The notes under the pieces were generated by a model that made no database searches, was not told the DNA's origin, and was given only the letters and a program-made list of their open reading frames with translations. The position numbers and the translations under genes are program-made. From Psettodes erumei (Eukaryota; Chordata; Actinopteri; Pleuronectiformes; Psettodidae), in assembly GCA_016785225.1 (NCBI GenBank), contig JAFBJZ010000672.1:708501-772500 (forward strand): a stretch of DNA of 64,000 bases. Reading direction: 5' to 3'. The stretch's first letter is position 1; each line of letters starts with the position of its first letter. Below are positions 46,863 to 57,675 of the stretch, in pieces.

Positions 46863-49800
46863 CGTGGCTGAGGTTTTGCAGAGACAGGCAAGTGGTTGCC
46901 ATGTTATTTCTGTGACGGAAAACAGAGGAGCAGAAAGCACGAAAAAAAAAAAAAAAGAGGAAGGAAGCGCAGACGAGTTTCATCGTAAAGATTGGCGAGC
47001 TCCGGCCTGCGGATTGAAAAACGCTGTGATTGTCTTAACCCCAGTGAGTCAACCTTGTCAGACCCATCTCCTCTGCTATCGATCTGTGGCTTCAGAGCGT
47101 CGCCTCCGGGTGCTGCCGGCTCATTACGGGGACACGTCGGGGTGCTTTCCCTCTAAGTTTTTGTGTCACTTCTACAACACGACAGATATTGTGTCTTCCC
47201 GGGACCGTAGTGTCACCGCCTCCCCCGTCTCCGGGATTTTTCTCCCCTTCTCTTTTTGTTGTGCGTGACAAATAAAGGGGCAGAGTCCAGTCAATGAGGC
47301 GGAAAAGGCGTCCGTTTTCCTGTAAGCGTAACACACTGGTGCCATTACGCTGGTGGTTTATTAACTGGAAGCGACGCAGCGGCAGGAAGGAAAACAAAAA
47401 CTCACACTGTACTGCGGCGTGAACGCTCCACGATCGCAGGGAAGTTTTCCTCTGTCTTTCACGCTCCATTCAGTCGTGAAATCTGACTTATTTTTGTCAC
47501 AAAATGAACAATCATATGCAGTTAAGCTCATGTGTTTGTTTTTTTATTTCACTTTTACATGACGTAGTGGGAAAACAGAGTTCCCAAAAAAATTAGGGTG
47601 ACTTGGCGCCACCAGCACCACCACCACCACCCACCTCCTCGCTGTAATTTTCATTTCCGTCAATATTTCTCAACACATCGATGATTTGCAAGCACTTCTC
47701 TGCAGCAATGCCGAGCTAAGACTCCCATGATTTAAGGTTTTATTGATTGTGGTGATAATAAAAGCACTCTGAGAGAGAACGGTACTTAACGATACCCTGG
47801 TGAAGATCCCTGGCATTCTTCTCGAAGCCAACTCAATCATTTGCCTCGCAGAAATCCCTGATTTAAATTGCGTACATGCTGATGAGCCCATACGATGAAG
47901 AACACTGAAGCGACCGCTCGAGGGCTTTGGGTTCCGGCCAGATTCTCTTCACGTACCAGAGACACTGTGGGCTCAGCGCTTGTGCTAATAAGTGTCTCGC
48001 ATATTTGAAATACATTTATCGTCTCAAGGACAACAATGCATGAAGTGACGCCGTGAAAACATCAGAGTATCTGCGGCGTCCTCTCGGCGTCATGAAGAGC
48101 CTTCCCCTGGGGAGCTGGTGGAGACCAAACACGGAGCCTAAAGAGAAGCTAACGCTGGATTCGTATCCGTGTGTCCGTGTGAATCGCCAGCTTGAAGGTG
48201 CTGATGTGCTCCACTTTTTGTTTCTGCTGCCCCCAAGCAGCCAAAAAATTCTGCGGCTGCAGGTTTAACCGAACATTTTTGGAAGTCTAACTATTTTATG
48301 AGTTGGGTCACTTCGTGCTGCGCACATTAAAAAGATGAATGCGCCGAGCCGATCTCTCCGTTCCCCCACTCTGCATCACAGACGGATTGCATTTACACAG
48401 TGACACGTACTGAATGAGATACCTTGATGTTTTATTCTTTTTCCCTCTGGAAAAAGTATTATCTGTGTGTGTATTTTTTATTTTATTTTTTATTTCCCAG
48501 AGATGTCTTGGTCTATTTTTGACTGCTGCCTCCTCTTAATCATAGAATGAAGGATGCACATTGCTTTTGGAGAGAGAGCAGAGCGCGAGGAGGAGAGAAG
48601 AGCTTGAAAGATTGAGGCAGAAAAGAGAGATGGCATCGAGAGAGATGGAGAGAGAGAAAGAGATTGGTGGCGTCGTCAAAGAGGAAGAGAAATGATCTCG
48701 GCAACTCCGTCGGATTTTTTTTTTTTCTTTCACGCCCGGAGAAGCACGCCGAGCCGCCAGTGCAAACACCTGCAGATTTTTATTTTCCATGCATTTGTTA
48801 TCGGGCCTGTGTTTTATACTCTGGCGCTATAATGGTGCGGTAAATCACGGCTGACAAGTGGGGAACAGTCGCGGGCCCACCACTCCTTAAAAGGAGAGAA
48901 AAAACGGCGGCGGAAGGGAGTCGAGTTATTAAAAGCGGCGATGCCAGTGTTGAATAAGAGATGGAGAAATACTGTTTCTGTAAGTGTCAGGAAATGACTG
49001 CGGGCGGCGTAAATGCGTCGGACGGGGTTGACGAACGCTTACGTTTTCCTCTCGTGATTAAGCGAAAGGTCGTGTGGTGGTGAGGGGGGTGAAGCTAACA
49101 CGCGGTCAGCGGCGCCCCAAACCGCGGGCGAACGTCTGAGCTCCACCCACGGCGCTGACGTCACATCCCGGCTGTTTCACCCGCTCCTGTAACTCGGTGC
49201 AATCGCTTGCCGAGGACGTCTTTCATCTGCCCGTCTGAGAAGTCCAACTTTGTTCTGGGGGCGTAGATGAAGTAGCATCGACGATGGCCTCAGAGACCTC
49301 CATCACTTCACCGGGTTGTAGGTTTAATTTCAAACGGATAAAAGTTTCTTTTTTCTTTTCGTTTTTTTTTTTTTTACCCGACAAACTACGCTCAATAATA
49401 TCGACAAAGCAAAAACATGTTTTTAGAAATTTCCACAAATTTATTCAGACTCCAAAACTGAAATCTGTCATTTACAAACACACACACACACATAATCTCA
49501 ACCCTGACTGCTGTTTTCAGTAAACGACTCTCTGTACTCTCCCTTCCGCTCTATTGATTTGACATTCATTACCAAGTCAGATTCTTTAGAACGTGCCAAG
49601 TCATGTTTGGGGAAAATGGAGAATAACTTGTTTATTGACTGTGACGTCCACGATCAGGAGGAGCTAAAGCAGCACCAGAATTTAAAAATTATTATATCGT
49701 GTGATTTTTTTCTTCTTCTTGGCATCTTTCTTTTATCCTTCCTGGTTTGTCCTCCGTTTGTCTCCACCATCCCCCGGGCCTCGATCCATCACCTCTGTTG

Positions 49801-49962
49801 TTGTCCCCCCTCCCTCTCTCCCTCCCTCCCTCGCTTTCCTCCCCTCTTGTCCAAAAAGGCAAATGAATTCACCCCTTTTTTTGTGTGTAATTGTAAATGT
49901 GGACACATCCAAAGGTCACTGATTACATCAGTGTCTGCTGGGATCTGGGCCCCTGTCTGTCC

Positions 49963-49964
<2 letters not shown>

Positions 49965-49999
<35 letters not shown>
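49965..49999. repeat. (GT)n microsatellite
   Basis: A pure GT run. Confidence 0.97.
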
Positions 50000-50000
<1 letters not shown>

Positions 50001-50144
50001 GACGTGTTCTGTGCAACACTAAATTTCCATCCTTGGCTCGTGTGAATGTGTTTTAATTATCGTCCCTGAACAGGCTATCAGAGAGAGAGAGATGAATTCA
50101 GGTTGTAAAAGGGAAACGCATAAATATCTGAACATCTGTTTGCC

Positions 50145-50372
50145 TCACTCTTCAGGTACGACCCGACCTTCAGATTTCACCGCGATCACGAAACTCGGAG
50201 AGCTGGGATCGGCGTAGAGGAAACGTGGGAGGACGGAGCGAGGAAGCGGAGCCACGGCGGCGAGACCGAGCTCGGCCAGGTGAGATGCAGGTGGTGTCGT
50301 GACGGTGAAGCGGCGGCTGATATGTTGGAGCGGGATCAGAACCACGTGAGACCGGGGGCCCGACGCCGGCAT
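50145..50372. other. short segment open on both strands, ambiguous exon
   Basis: On the plus strand 50156-50279 is bounded by TCACTCTTCAG and GGCCAG-GTGAGA and is open in two frames, one reading YDPTFRFHRDHETRRAGIG. On the minus strand a 75-codon frame ends RFLYADPSSPSFVIAVKSEG-RVVPEE and has coding-like third positions. I cannot decide between them, and neither matches a family I know. Confidence 0.25.
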
Positions 50373-50690
50373 CTGAACCGCTCCACCCGTTTATTTCAAG
50401 TCATTTGTTTTTATCGGCGCCGCGCTAATCAAGCGTTAAAGGGCCCGCGCCTCGTGCCGAGCCGAGATAGCGGGGAGAGGCGCCCGCATCGTTTCGCCGC
50501 GTTCGTCGCCGAGCTCCAGGATTTTAAACGGGGCCGGCGGAAATGCAGATTTTCTTTCGGCGTGATCGGGTTTTCTATCGGCGGCAGCACACGTTCGCCG
50601 CGCAACAAGCCCCGCGAGTGCCGCCTTTGATCTGATGCTGGAAAAATAATGAGTGTCAACTGAGCCCCGGCTGAAGGCTGGAGCACTCAG

Positions 50691-50693
<3 letters not shown>

Positions 50694-50739
<46 letters not shown>
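50694..50739. repeat. (GT)n microsatellite, 46 bp
   Basis: A pure GT run facing a CA run at 50817. Confidence 0.98.
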
Positions 50740-50742
<3 letters not shown>

Positions 50743-50816
50743 ATAACAGGACACCCAGCACTGAGCGGGACTGTGTGTATGTTGGCTCTGTCCAGTGTGT
50801 GTCTATCTGAGAATGG

Positions 50817-50836
50817 ACACACACACACACACACAC
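50817..50836. repeat. short (CA)n microsatellite
   Basis: About ten CA units, about 80 bases after a longer GT array. Confidence 0.95.
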
Positions 50837-50884
50837 GAGCTCCCTGCTGACGTACTGTCATGGTGGAGCTGTCATGTGACGTCT

Positions 50885-50930
50885 GTCTGTCTCTTCTCTA
50901 TCTCACTATCTCCCTCTCACTCTCTCCCTC

Positions 50931-50961
<31 letters not shown>

Positions 50962-50991
50962 ATCTGTCCATCTGACATATGACATCCAATG

Positions 50992-51025
<34 letters not shown>

Positions 51026-51132
51026 ATCGCTCTATCGCTCTATCACCCCCCGTCTCTCTCTCTGTCTCTCTCTCTCTCCCTCTCTCTCTCGCTCTCTCTC
51101 ACTCTATCGCTCTATCTCTCTCTCTCTCTCAC

Positions 51133-51179
<47 letters not shown>

Positions 51180-51445
51180 ATCGCTCTATCTCTCTATCAC
51201 CCCCCGTCTCTCTCTCTCTCTCTCTGTCTGTCTGACATGTGACGTCCAACTCTCTCTCTGTCTGTCTGTCTCTCTCTCTATCTGTCCATCTGACATATGA
51301 CATCCAATGCTCTCTCTCTCTCTCTCTCTCTCTCTATCGCTCTATCGCTCTATCACCCCCCGTCTCTCTCTCTGTCTCTCTCTCTCTCCCTCTCTCTCTC
51401 GCTCTCTCTCACTCTATCGCTCTATCTCTCTATCACCCCCGTCTC

Positions 51446-51477
<32 letters not shown>

Positions 51478-51652
51478 ACTCTATCGCTCTATCTCTCTAT
51501 CACCCCCTGTCTCTCTCTCTCTCTCTCTGTCTGTCTGACATGTGACGTCCAACTCTCTCTCTGTCTATGTTGTTCATCTACACTCTTGTCTCTCTCTCTC
51601 TCTTTCTGTTCATCTACACTCTTTCATTCCCCAGGGCCCCCCCTTCGTCTCC

Positions 51653-51692
<40 letters not shown>

Positions 51693-51700
51693 TCTGTATT
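50885..51700. repeat. CT-rich satellite with a duplicated ~310-base unit
   Basis: About 800 bases of (CT)n are broken by phrases such as CTATCGCTCTATC, CACCCCCCGTC and TGACATATGACATCCAATG. The marker starting TCTGACATATGAC occurs at 50971 and 51289. The marker TCTGACATGTGACGTCC occurs at 51231 and 51534. Offsets of 318 and 303 show a tandem duplication of a unit of about 310 bases. All SLSLSL frames come from it. Confidence 0.93.
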
Positions 51701-52385
51701 TCTTTATAACCCCCCCCGTCCTTTGATTGACATATTGGTGTGAAGAGATGTTCCCAGCCAGCGACGCAGTCAGGCCTGACAATGTGACTGTCCTCCGCGG
51801 AGAACGAGAGAGGCGGAGCGATGGGAGGAAAAGTGAAAGGAGACCGGAAGGAGGCGAGCGGAGGGAAAAGAGGAAAAGATAAAGACGGAAGGAAGGAGGC
51901 GACAAAAAGAGATTGTGTCGATAAACAAGCTCTCCTTTAACTGATGTGACTTTAAACCAATCGATAAAACGGTAGAAGGCGGTTGTGAGCAGATCTCGGC
52001 CCATGTTACATGTTGGTTAAAACTTTATTTAAACTTTCACACATGTACAAAAGAGAACTGTTCCTCAAAAAAAAAAAACTTCCCTCCATCGGTAAACCGG
52101 CTCAGCGCTGAAGTCAGTCTTCACTGACTGTGTTGTTCATTGTCGTATTATCAATACAACCACTCGTACCCGAGCCGTGCATTGTTTGTCTTTCACCTGA
52201 GTTTTATTGTCCCTGCCCACAAATATTCAGGTTTGAATCCATCTCCTGAGGAAGTCAATACATTTTTATCTCCTTACCTCCGTCGGGTAAACATTGGCAC
52301 ACGCTCCCTTACTAAGGAGCGACTTCAGGGGAAACGAGAAATCGCTCGCTGTTCACCTCGTTACGTTTCTGAAAGTCATCTACTT

Positions 52386-52408
52386 TGTGTGTGTGCGTGT
52401 GTGCGTGC

Positions 52409-52442
<34 letters not shown>
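52386..52442. repeat. compound (GT)n/(GC) microsatellite
   Basis: GT units interrupted by GCGT units, then a pure GT run. Confidence 0.96.
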
Positions 52443-52444
<2 letters not shown>

Positions 52445-52571
52445 GCGAGCGTGTGTTTGCTTCTGCTCTAAGACTGCAGCATGTACTGTAGTCTGGGGAA
52501 GTAATTTAGTCAGGCTGTCTGTTTGCATTTTTCACCTTGTACAGCAGCACACATACTCTCCAGCTCGCTTT

Positions 52572-52574
<3 letters not shown>

Positions 52575-52607
<33 letters not shown>
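52575..52607. repeat. (CA)n microsatellite
   Basis: A pure CA run about 130 bases after the GT array at 52.4 kb. Confidence 0.97.
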
Positions 52608-52613
<6 letters not shown>

Positions 52614-52769
52614 CCACGATAAACTCACACACATCGGGCCGCTTAAGGTTACAGCAGCTGGAAGGTGCCGCTCACTGTTCCCGTTTTCTCTGCAGCGTGT
52701 AAAATGATTTTACTGCCGCGGTGATGAAACAGTCGGTGTTGTCAACCTTTTCTTAAACCTCTTTCAAAT

Positions 52770-52922
52770 ATGTCGATTTGTGCTGCTGTGACACGGGGAT
52801 GTGGACCAGGGACCAATGGCGGTTGTGATATTTTTCGCCCCGTGGATCCCGATTCAGCGCGGCCTGATCTGGAGTCAGCTCAGGAACTGGTGAGCGGGGA
52901 GAGCGAGGATGTCGACGTCTGA
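52770..52922 (+). other. short ATG frame with splice donor, possible first exon
   Basis: A 50-codon frame starts MSICAAVTRGCGPGTNGGCD and contains a good donor (CTG before GTGAGC) after codon 40, at 52889. If used, it is phase 0. Joined to the acceptor at 53902 it would add ILEVAQLSDRSGRS and stop. That does not match the longer frame of that exon, so the link is doubtful. Confidence 0.22.
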
Positions 52923-52973
52923 CTTCTCCTCCTGGAAACTGGAGCGTGTGTGAATGGCTTCATCAGTCCCTGC

Positions 52974-52974
<1 letters not shown>

Positions 52975-53018
<44 letters not shown>
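52975..53018. repeat. (ATC)n microsatellite, 44 bp
   Basis: Fourteen ATC units. They give the HHHH open frame. Confidence 0.98.
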
Positions 53019-53138
53019 GCCCACTTACGGCAGCATTGACTCCACTGCTGTTATTCAAAGCACAAGTGGAGTTTCTTTTCAAGGTCACGCTGTTCTTGAT
53101 CTATCGAGTGCATCCTGAAGAAAAGTGCCGACGAACAT

Positions 53139-53140
<2 letters not shown>

Positions 53141-53173
<33 letters not shown>
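53141..53173. repeat. (GT)n microsatellite
   Basis: A pure GT run. Confidence 0.97.
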
Positions 53174-53176
<3 letters not shown>

Positions 53177-53405
53177 ACGTGTGACACTCGCTCCTTTGTG
53201 TACGTCTATAACAACTATGAATGTGCGTGGGCGGCGGGGCTATTTACGCAGAGAGCGGAGCAGCGCGTTGGGAAAATGCGCGCACCAGCCTGAAAGCTCT
53301 GTTTATCTCACTCTCTCTTCCCTCCGTCACACATCGCCACAATAATTAGACGGCTAATGAAGGGGCCCTGTGTCTCCCCCGGGTGCCTCGACTCACCCTC
53401 CGCAC

Positions 53406-53428
53406 GCACACACACACACACACACACA
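53406..53428. repeat. (CA)n microsatellite
   Basis: A pure CA run. Confidence 0.95.
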
Positions 53429-53901
53429 TTCCCACAAGAGACAAAGATTTATCCATGCTGGGTGCCAGGGCGTCACATCCAGATTCAAATGAACCTTGGA
53501 GGGAGAGGGATTCCCGCCGAGCGTTTTCAGTCGTCTAACGGGGCGATCTACTCAGGAAGCGTTGTGTGCCTGCGTGACCTCAGCTGTCAGCCATCATTCT
53601 CAGCCGCTCCGCCGAAGCACCAGGACGTTCAACTCCGGTGCAAACATGGCACAGAGCTGTTTATTATATGGTTTCCCTCACTGCGTTTCCCTTGAGGATA
53701 GAATCATTATCAGATGCCAATGATGTTTTACATCTAAAGCTATTTATAGACTGTACATATCACATATCGCTGTAATTTTCTGCAGCATGTGTTATTTCTA
53801 GTAGGTTCTTTTCCAGTTGCTTTTTTTCCCCACTTGTTTTACTGCAGCCATATTTACTGTGCAGTTGCTCTTATTTGCTTTTATTGTGTTTTTGTTTTCA
53901 G

Positions 53902-54306
53902 ATCCTGGAAGTGGCGCAACTGTCCGATCGTAGCGGTCGGAGTTGACCGGCGGCCATTCCTAAGCTCCTGCCCCGCGGACAAAACCATCATTTCCACAGG
54001 TACAAAAACAAACAAAAAAAAAATACAGGTTAGTGACATCAGCCATATTAGCTCCATCTGTTTGTGCCCAGAAAACACAAAAAAAAGTTGTCAAGACAAC
54101 TCCTGCCCTCCACTGCAGACTCAGACGATGCTGCAACCAGTATGAACTCAGTTCAACGTGTTGGTGTGACTCAGCTGAAGAAGAGACTCATGGAACAACT
54201 AAAAACATCTCATCTGAATGTTAATTTTAACAAGATCCAGTGTGTGTTTTACAAGCTGGTGTCCAGATGCATTGAGCGTGGAACATGTGTGGTACTGAAC
54301 AGCTGA
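53902..54306 (+). CDS. unrecognised candidate gene 3' end, two exons
   Basis: Exon 53902-53999 follows a textbook acceptor (TGTTTTTGTTTTCAG) and ends at ACAG before GTACAA. Exon 54119-54306 follows CCTCCACTGCAG and ends in TGA. Only one frame stays open through the first exon, and it continues in phase into the second across a 119-base intron. The joined tail of 94 residues reads SWKWRNCPIVAVGVDRRPFL early and later QLKKRLMEQLKTSHLNVNFN and CVVLNS at the end. No upstream exon with the needed phase was found, and no AATAAA soon after. The family is not recognised. A second open frame directly after (54285-54500, lysine-rich KKKKKRRQQE) may be chance or show a frameshifted copy. Confidence 0.38.
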
Positions 54307-54711
54307 TTGTGCCGTTAAATGATGCACGTCAGGTGTTAACGTCCTGTCCGCACGCTGCAAAGAAGAAGAAGAAACGACGACAGCAGGAGACACGAGAGCG
54401 GATTCTCAACCCCCGGAAATCAAATTCAGATTCACCGGAGCTCCGACCGTTAACACGTCTGAACCTGCTGACTGGGCCGTTTTCGAGTCCGCCGGGTTAA
54501 GCCTCCCTTTGGCCTCGTCCTGTTCACGTCGGAGGTGAAGTCGTAAATTATTGAGTGAGACGTAGCGGGCGAAAGTGTAAGTGCGGTGTCAGCGCGTTGC
54601 AGGTGCAGCGTGTGATCAGCGCTGAATGGGTAAGGGGAAGCGGTTCGGTTACATTATTGATAGAAAGGACCTCCTCGTTAACGATGACACGTGTGACACA
54701 CCTGAGCACTT

Positions 54712-54755
54712 CCTCTTCCTCTTCTTCTTCTTCTTCTTCTACTTCTTCTTCTTCT
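54712..54755. repeat. (TTC)n microsatellite
   Basis: A TTC/CTT run with single interruptions. Confidence 0.96.
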
Positions 54756-55264
54756 CATTAGTCTTCTCAGCTCCTCAGCGTAACACACACACGGATCGCT
54801 GCGCCGCATCAAAAAGACGCGGCTGATAATTTGAAATGTGCTTTCAAGTTCCCCCTTGATGTCTACCGAAGTGTACAGCACATCGAGAAGAGGACGCACA
54901 TCTGCTGAGCTGGAAATTACAAAAAAAAAAATGTTTTGGAGAGATAACCTTCACTGTGTTCCTTCCCTCAAGTTTTAGTAAGTTTCCATTAGCCCCCCTC
55001 CCCACCATCAAATCAAATCCATTAAATCTACCGGGCTTGTTTTTCCGAGTCCGTCATTACTGTAAAATAGTGACGCTACATTAGAGCGCTCTTCGCTTTT
55101 CCTCTCCCTCATCATTAACATCATGGAAGCCAATTGATATGCTTGCATGGCTGTAATCCTCCCCAACTCCGGCCGAGTCTTCAGAGAATTCTGCGGGGGT
55201 AAAAAAAAAAAACAAATTAAAACTTGCACACGGATGGAAAATCGGGTGATAATGCTGCAGTATT

Positions 55265-55760
55265 TGCTTCTTTTTTTTCCCTCTACTTTCTCCCCCCTCG
55301 TCCCCTCAGGTCTGTCTCTCCATTCGTCCTCATCCTCACCACCTCCGTCTGCTTTTGTCCGTGTCCCCACATGTCCTTTCCTGTTCTCCGTCCTCACTCG
55401 TCAGTCACGTCTGTCCACTTGCTAAGTCTTTCCCCCTCGGCCTCTTTCCATTCCTTTCTTCTCCGTGCTTTTCTTCCTCCTGTCTCAACCCCATCCTCCT
55501 CCTCTTCTACCATCATCATCTTCACCTTCATTCCTCTGTCTGCCCTTGTCTTTGTCTTCCTATAATACTGAACCCTGTTCCCATCCTTCTCTTCCTTCTT
55601 ATCTCCTTCCCTGCCTTGCCTACACTCTCTCACCCCCCCCATTCCCATTACCTCTCCTTTTCCCCTTTGCTGTCATCCCGTATGTGTTTTTCTCCTCTCC
55701 TTCCTCTCTCGCTCACCTCTCTGCCTCATCGACCACCTCTCTTCAAACCTTCTGTCCAAA
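55265..55760 (+). repeat. pyrimidine-rich tract, about 500 bp
   Basis: About 500 bases are strongly C/T-biased on the plus strand without a clear repeat unit. The long Ser/Pro/Leu-rich frames here follow from the composition. Confidence 0.85.
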
Positions 55761-56010
55761 AAGAGAAAGATTGTATGATGCAGGGATCACTACAATCCAT
55801 TTCTGATTACAACCCCCCCACACACACACATCAGCTGTGGAAACAGAGTGAGTGAGAGGGCCTGAAAGACAAACAGTGGGAGAGACACATGGAGACCTGA
55901 AGTCTTCAGAGGGGGAGATAATCTCTTCTCCTTGTACAGTATATCCTCTTCAGTCAATAAGCTTCGCTCCCTTTTCTCTCTTTCCACGGGGAGAGACAGC
56001 TTTGCAGTCA

Positions 56011-56011
<1 letters not shown>

Positions 56012-56052
<41 letters not shown>
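56012..56052. repeat. (CT)n microsatellite, 41 bp
   Basis: A pure CT run. Confidence 0.98.
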
Positions 56053-56054
<2 letters not shown>

Positions 56055-56204
56055 TTTTCACCCCCCACTCCCTTTCTCCACATTTTTAGTATTCCAGGCA
56101 TGAAGCATTCAGCAGGTGGAGCAATAGCTTTGCTGCTGCCACCTCTTGCCCCTTCTCCCCCAGACAGCCATCGATTTCCTATTGATGTGCCAACAAGAGA
56201 GGAG

Positions 56205-56290
56205 GAAGGTGGGGGATGGGGTGGGGGGGTAGGGTGTTAGATGTGCAGTAGTGCAGGTGGGGGGTGGGAGGGTGGGGGGGGGGGCAGGTG
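56205..56290 (+). other. G-rich tract with G-quadruplex potential
   Basis: More than ten runs of three or more G lie in about 85 bases on the plus strand, ending in a run of ten G. Confidence 0.65.
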
Positions 56291-56441
56291 AAGCCCCCGA
56301 ATGGAAGTTACATCAACAGATAAGCATTTGTGCTTCAATCCTAATGAGGTCTTTATTCTTGTTTCTTATTCGATCAACCTCATTGATCCTGAGCTACGCT
56401 ACAGTGAAGAAGATATGTGGAGATCTAAAGATTACACACAA

Positions 56442-56467
56442 ACACACACACACACACACACACACAC
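56442..56467. repeat. (CA)n microsatellite
   Basis: A pure CA run. Confidence 0.96.
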
Positions 56468-56965
56468 GCAGCATCTCGTTCCAAAACAAAATGGTCTTTT
56501 ATCCACCAAATGTTGGAACCCGGCTGCCAGGATTTTCTCTCATTCACAGCCTGGCTTCATCTCCACCCCAGCAACCCCGGGAACTGCTTCCATAGTGGGC
56601 GACTCTGCACCAGTTCTGACCTGAAATCAGCCTTTATAGTTTTAATCAACCTTTCCACCGTAACCCTTATGTTCTCATCTACATTGCATTTGCCATAACC
56701 ACCATATTTTCAGACCCTAATTGTGCAGATGTTGTAGAAAGTGATAATATTCTTTTGAAAATGTTGGCATTGGTACTGAATATAATAATGGGGAAGCCTC
56801 TGGGCCTTTAAGGTATTCAGTGAAGGCCTTTGGAAAAAAAATGTAATGTTTTTTGGAATCCTGATGATTGTTAAAATATCATATTATATAATCTAATATA
56901 TTATAATATAATAAAGTGGATAATTTCTGTAAACTTGGATGCAACGTAACAAATCAGGAAATGGA

Positions 56966-57176
56966 CCAATCACACGTTTTCTTCCGCTTGTCTTTGGGCA
57001 AATCAGCGGCTCCCCCCCTGCCAGGACCAATACACAATGCTCTAATTCAAGCCAATATGACGTTGAATTTGATTTTGACATTTAGTCTAGCCAATCAGGT
57101 TTTGCGTAGTATTGGGCGGGACAATAGCCCAACATCGCGGACGCTTATTGGATGAGCGACAGGCGGACGTAATTGG
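56966..57176 (+). promoter_or_regulatory. cluster of seven CCAAT boxes
   Basis: CCAAT occurs at 56966, 57027, 57052 and 57091, and the reverse ATTGG at 57111, 57147 and 57172. A GC box, GGGCGGG, lies at 57114-57120. Spacings are 20-61 bases. Multiple close CCAAT boxes bound by NF-Y mark promoters of cell-cycle and replication-dependent histone genes. No histone coding sequence follows here. Confidence 0.55.
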
Positions 57177-57329
57177 TCAGAAGAGAGGGGGGGTAACTGC
57201 CGGCAGATCATTAAGAAGACGGTCCCACAGGGCAGTGAAATGGCTGGAAGTACTGAAGGTGGCCGTGTGGCTAAACAAATATAAACTCCGCTTTTTCGAC
57301 ACGACCATTTCAGGAAGAAAAATAAACCT

Positions 57330-57512
57330 ATAAATTACCCAGAAATGTCGGCCATCTCCCGCCCCGCCAGGATCGGCGCAAGCTAGTGAGAGCTACCGAG
57401 AGCAAGCTAGCAGCTACGTACGCTATCCGTGGCTAACGCGCAGGACGCGCAAACGTGACCCGCCGCCACCGTCTCCGGAAAGCGCCGGCAGTTGAGTTCA
57501 CGCAAGGAGCGG
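57330..57512 (+). other. candidate CpG-rich first exon
   Basis: A CpG-rich stretch downstream of the CCAAT cluster ends in AGGAGCGG before GTGAGT, a strong donor. It contains a short upstream frame (MSAISRPARIGAS) at 57345. The frame that would read into the next exon has no ATG, so I treat it as untranslated. Its 5' limit is uncertain. Confidence 0.35.
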
Positions 57513-57600
57513 GTGAGTTAATCTGTGAACATAGAAACGGAAAAGTTTTTTTTTTTTTTACTGTGTATGAGAAATGGTGTCATCTTGTTTGTCTATCCAG

Positions 57601-57675
57601 AGTCCAGTTAGAAACAAAGAGAGAAAACGAGAGGCGTCATCTTGTCTGAGACTCATAAGGTTTTATCAGTCGTCA
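57601..57675 (+). other. candidate second exon, 75 bases
   Basis: It follows TTGTTTGTCTATCCAG and ends at GTCA before GTAAGT. It is open in one frame across 25 codons (SPVRNKERKREASSCLRL) but has no start codon upstream in that frame. The intron between it and the exon ending at 57512 is 88 bases. It may be part of a leader or a non-coding RNA. Confidence 0.33.

Larger units (their letters stand above)
43561..49964. other. intergenic, upstream of nicn1
   Basis: AT-rich near 43.6-44.7 kb, then GC-rich. It has GA and CT arrays at 45.2, 45.6 and 45.8 kb and the hairpin at 45.7 kb. The Ser/Pro-rich frame near 44.85-45.0 kb lacks flanking splice sites. No gene can be supported. Confidence 0.55.
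54307..56900. other. intergenic, pyrimidine- and G-rich
   Basis: It holds a TTC array, an AT-core island at about 55010-55165, a long pyrimidine tract, a CT array and a G-rich tract. The frame near 56.49-56.6 kb (MVFYPPNVGTRLPGFSLIHS) has no paired splice sites. No gene is supported beyond the candidate that ends at 54306. Confidence 0.5.

Noticed and set aside
50795..51726. Overlapping SLSLSL frames up to 146 codons
   Set aside because: They are open because (CT)n reads as Ser-Leu in every plus frame; no gene-like composition.
56480..56624. Frames MVFYPPNVGTRLPGF and STKCWNPAARIFSHSQPGF
   Set aside because: Two frames of similar quality, no donor or acceptor nearby; left as unexplained unique sequence.
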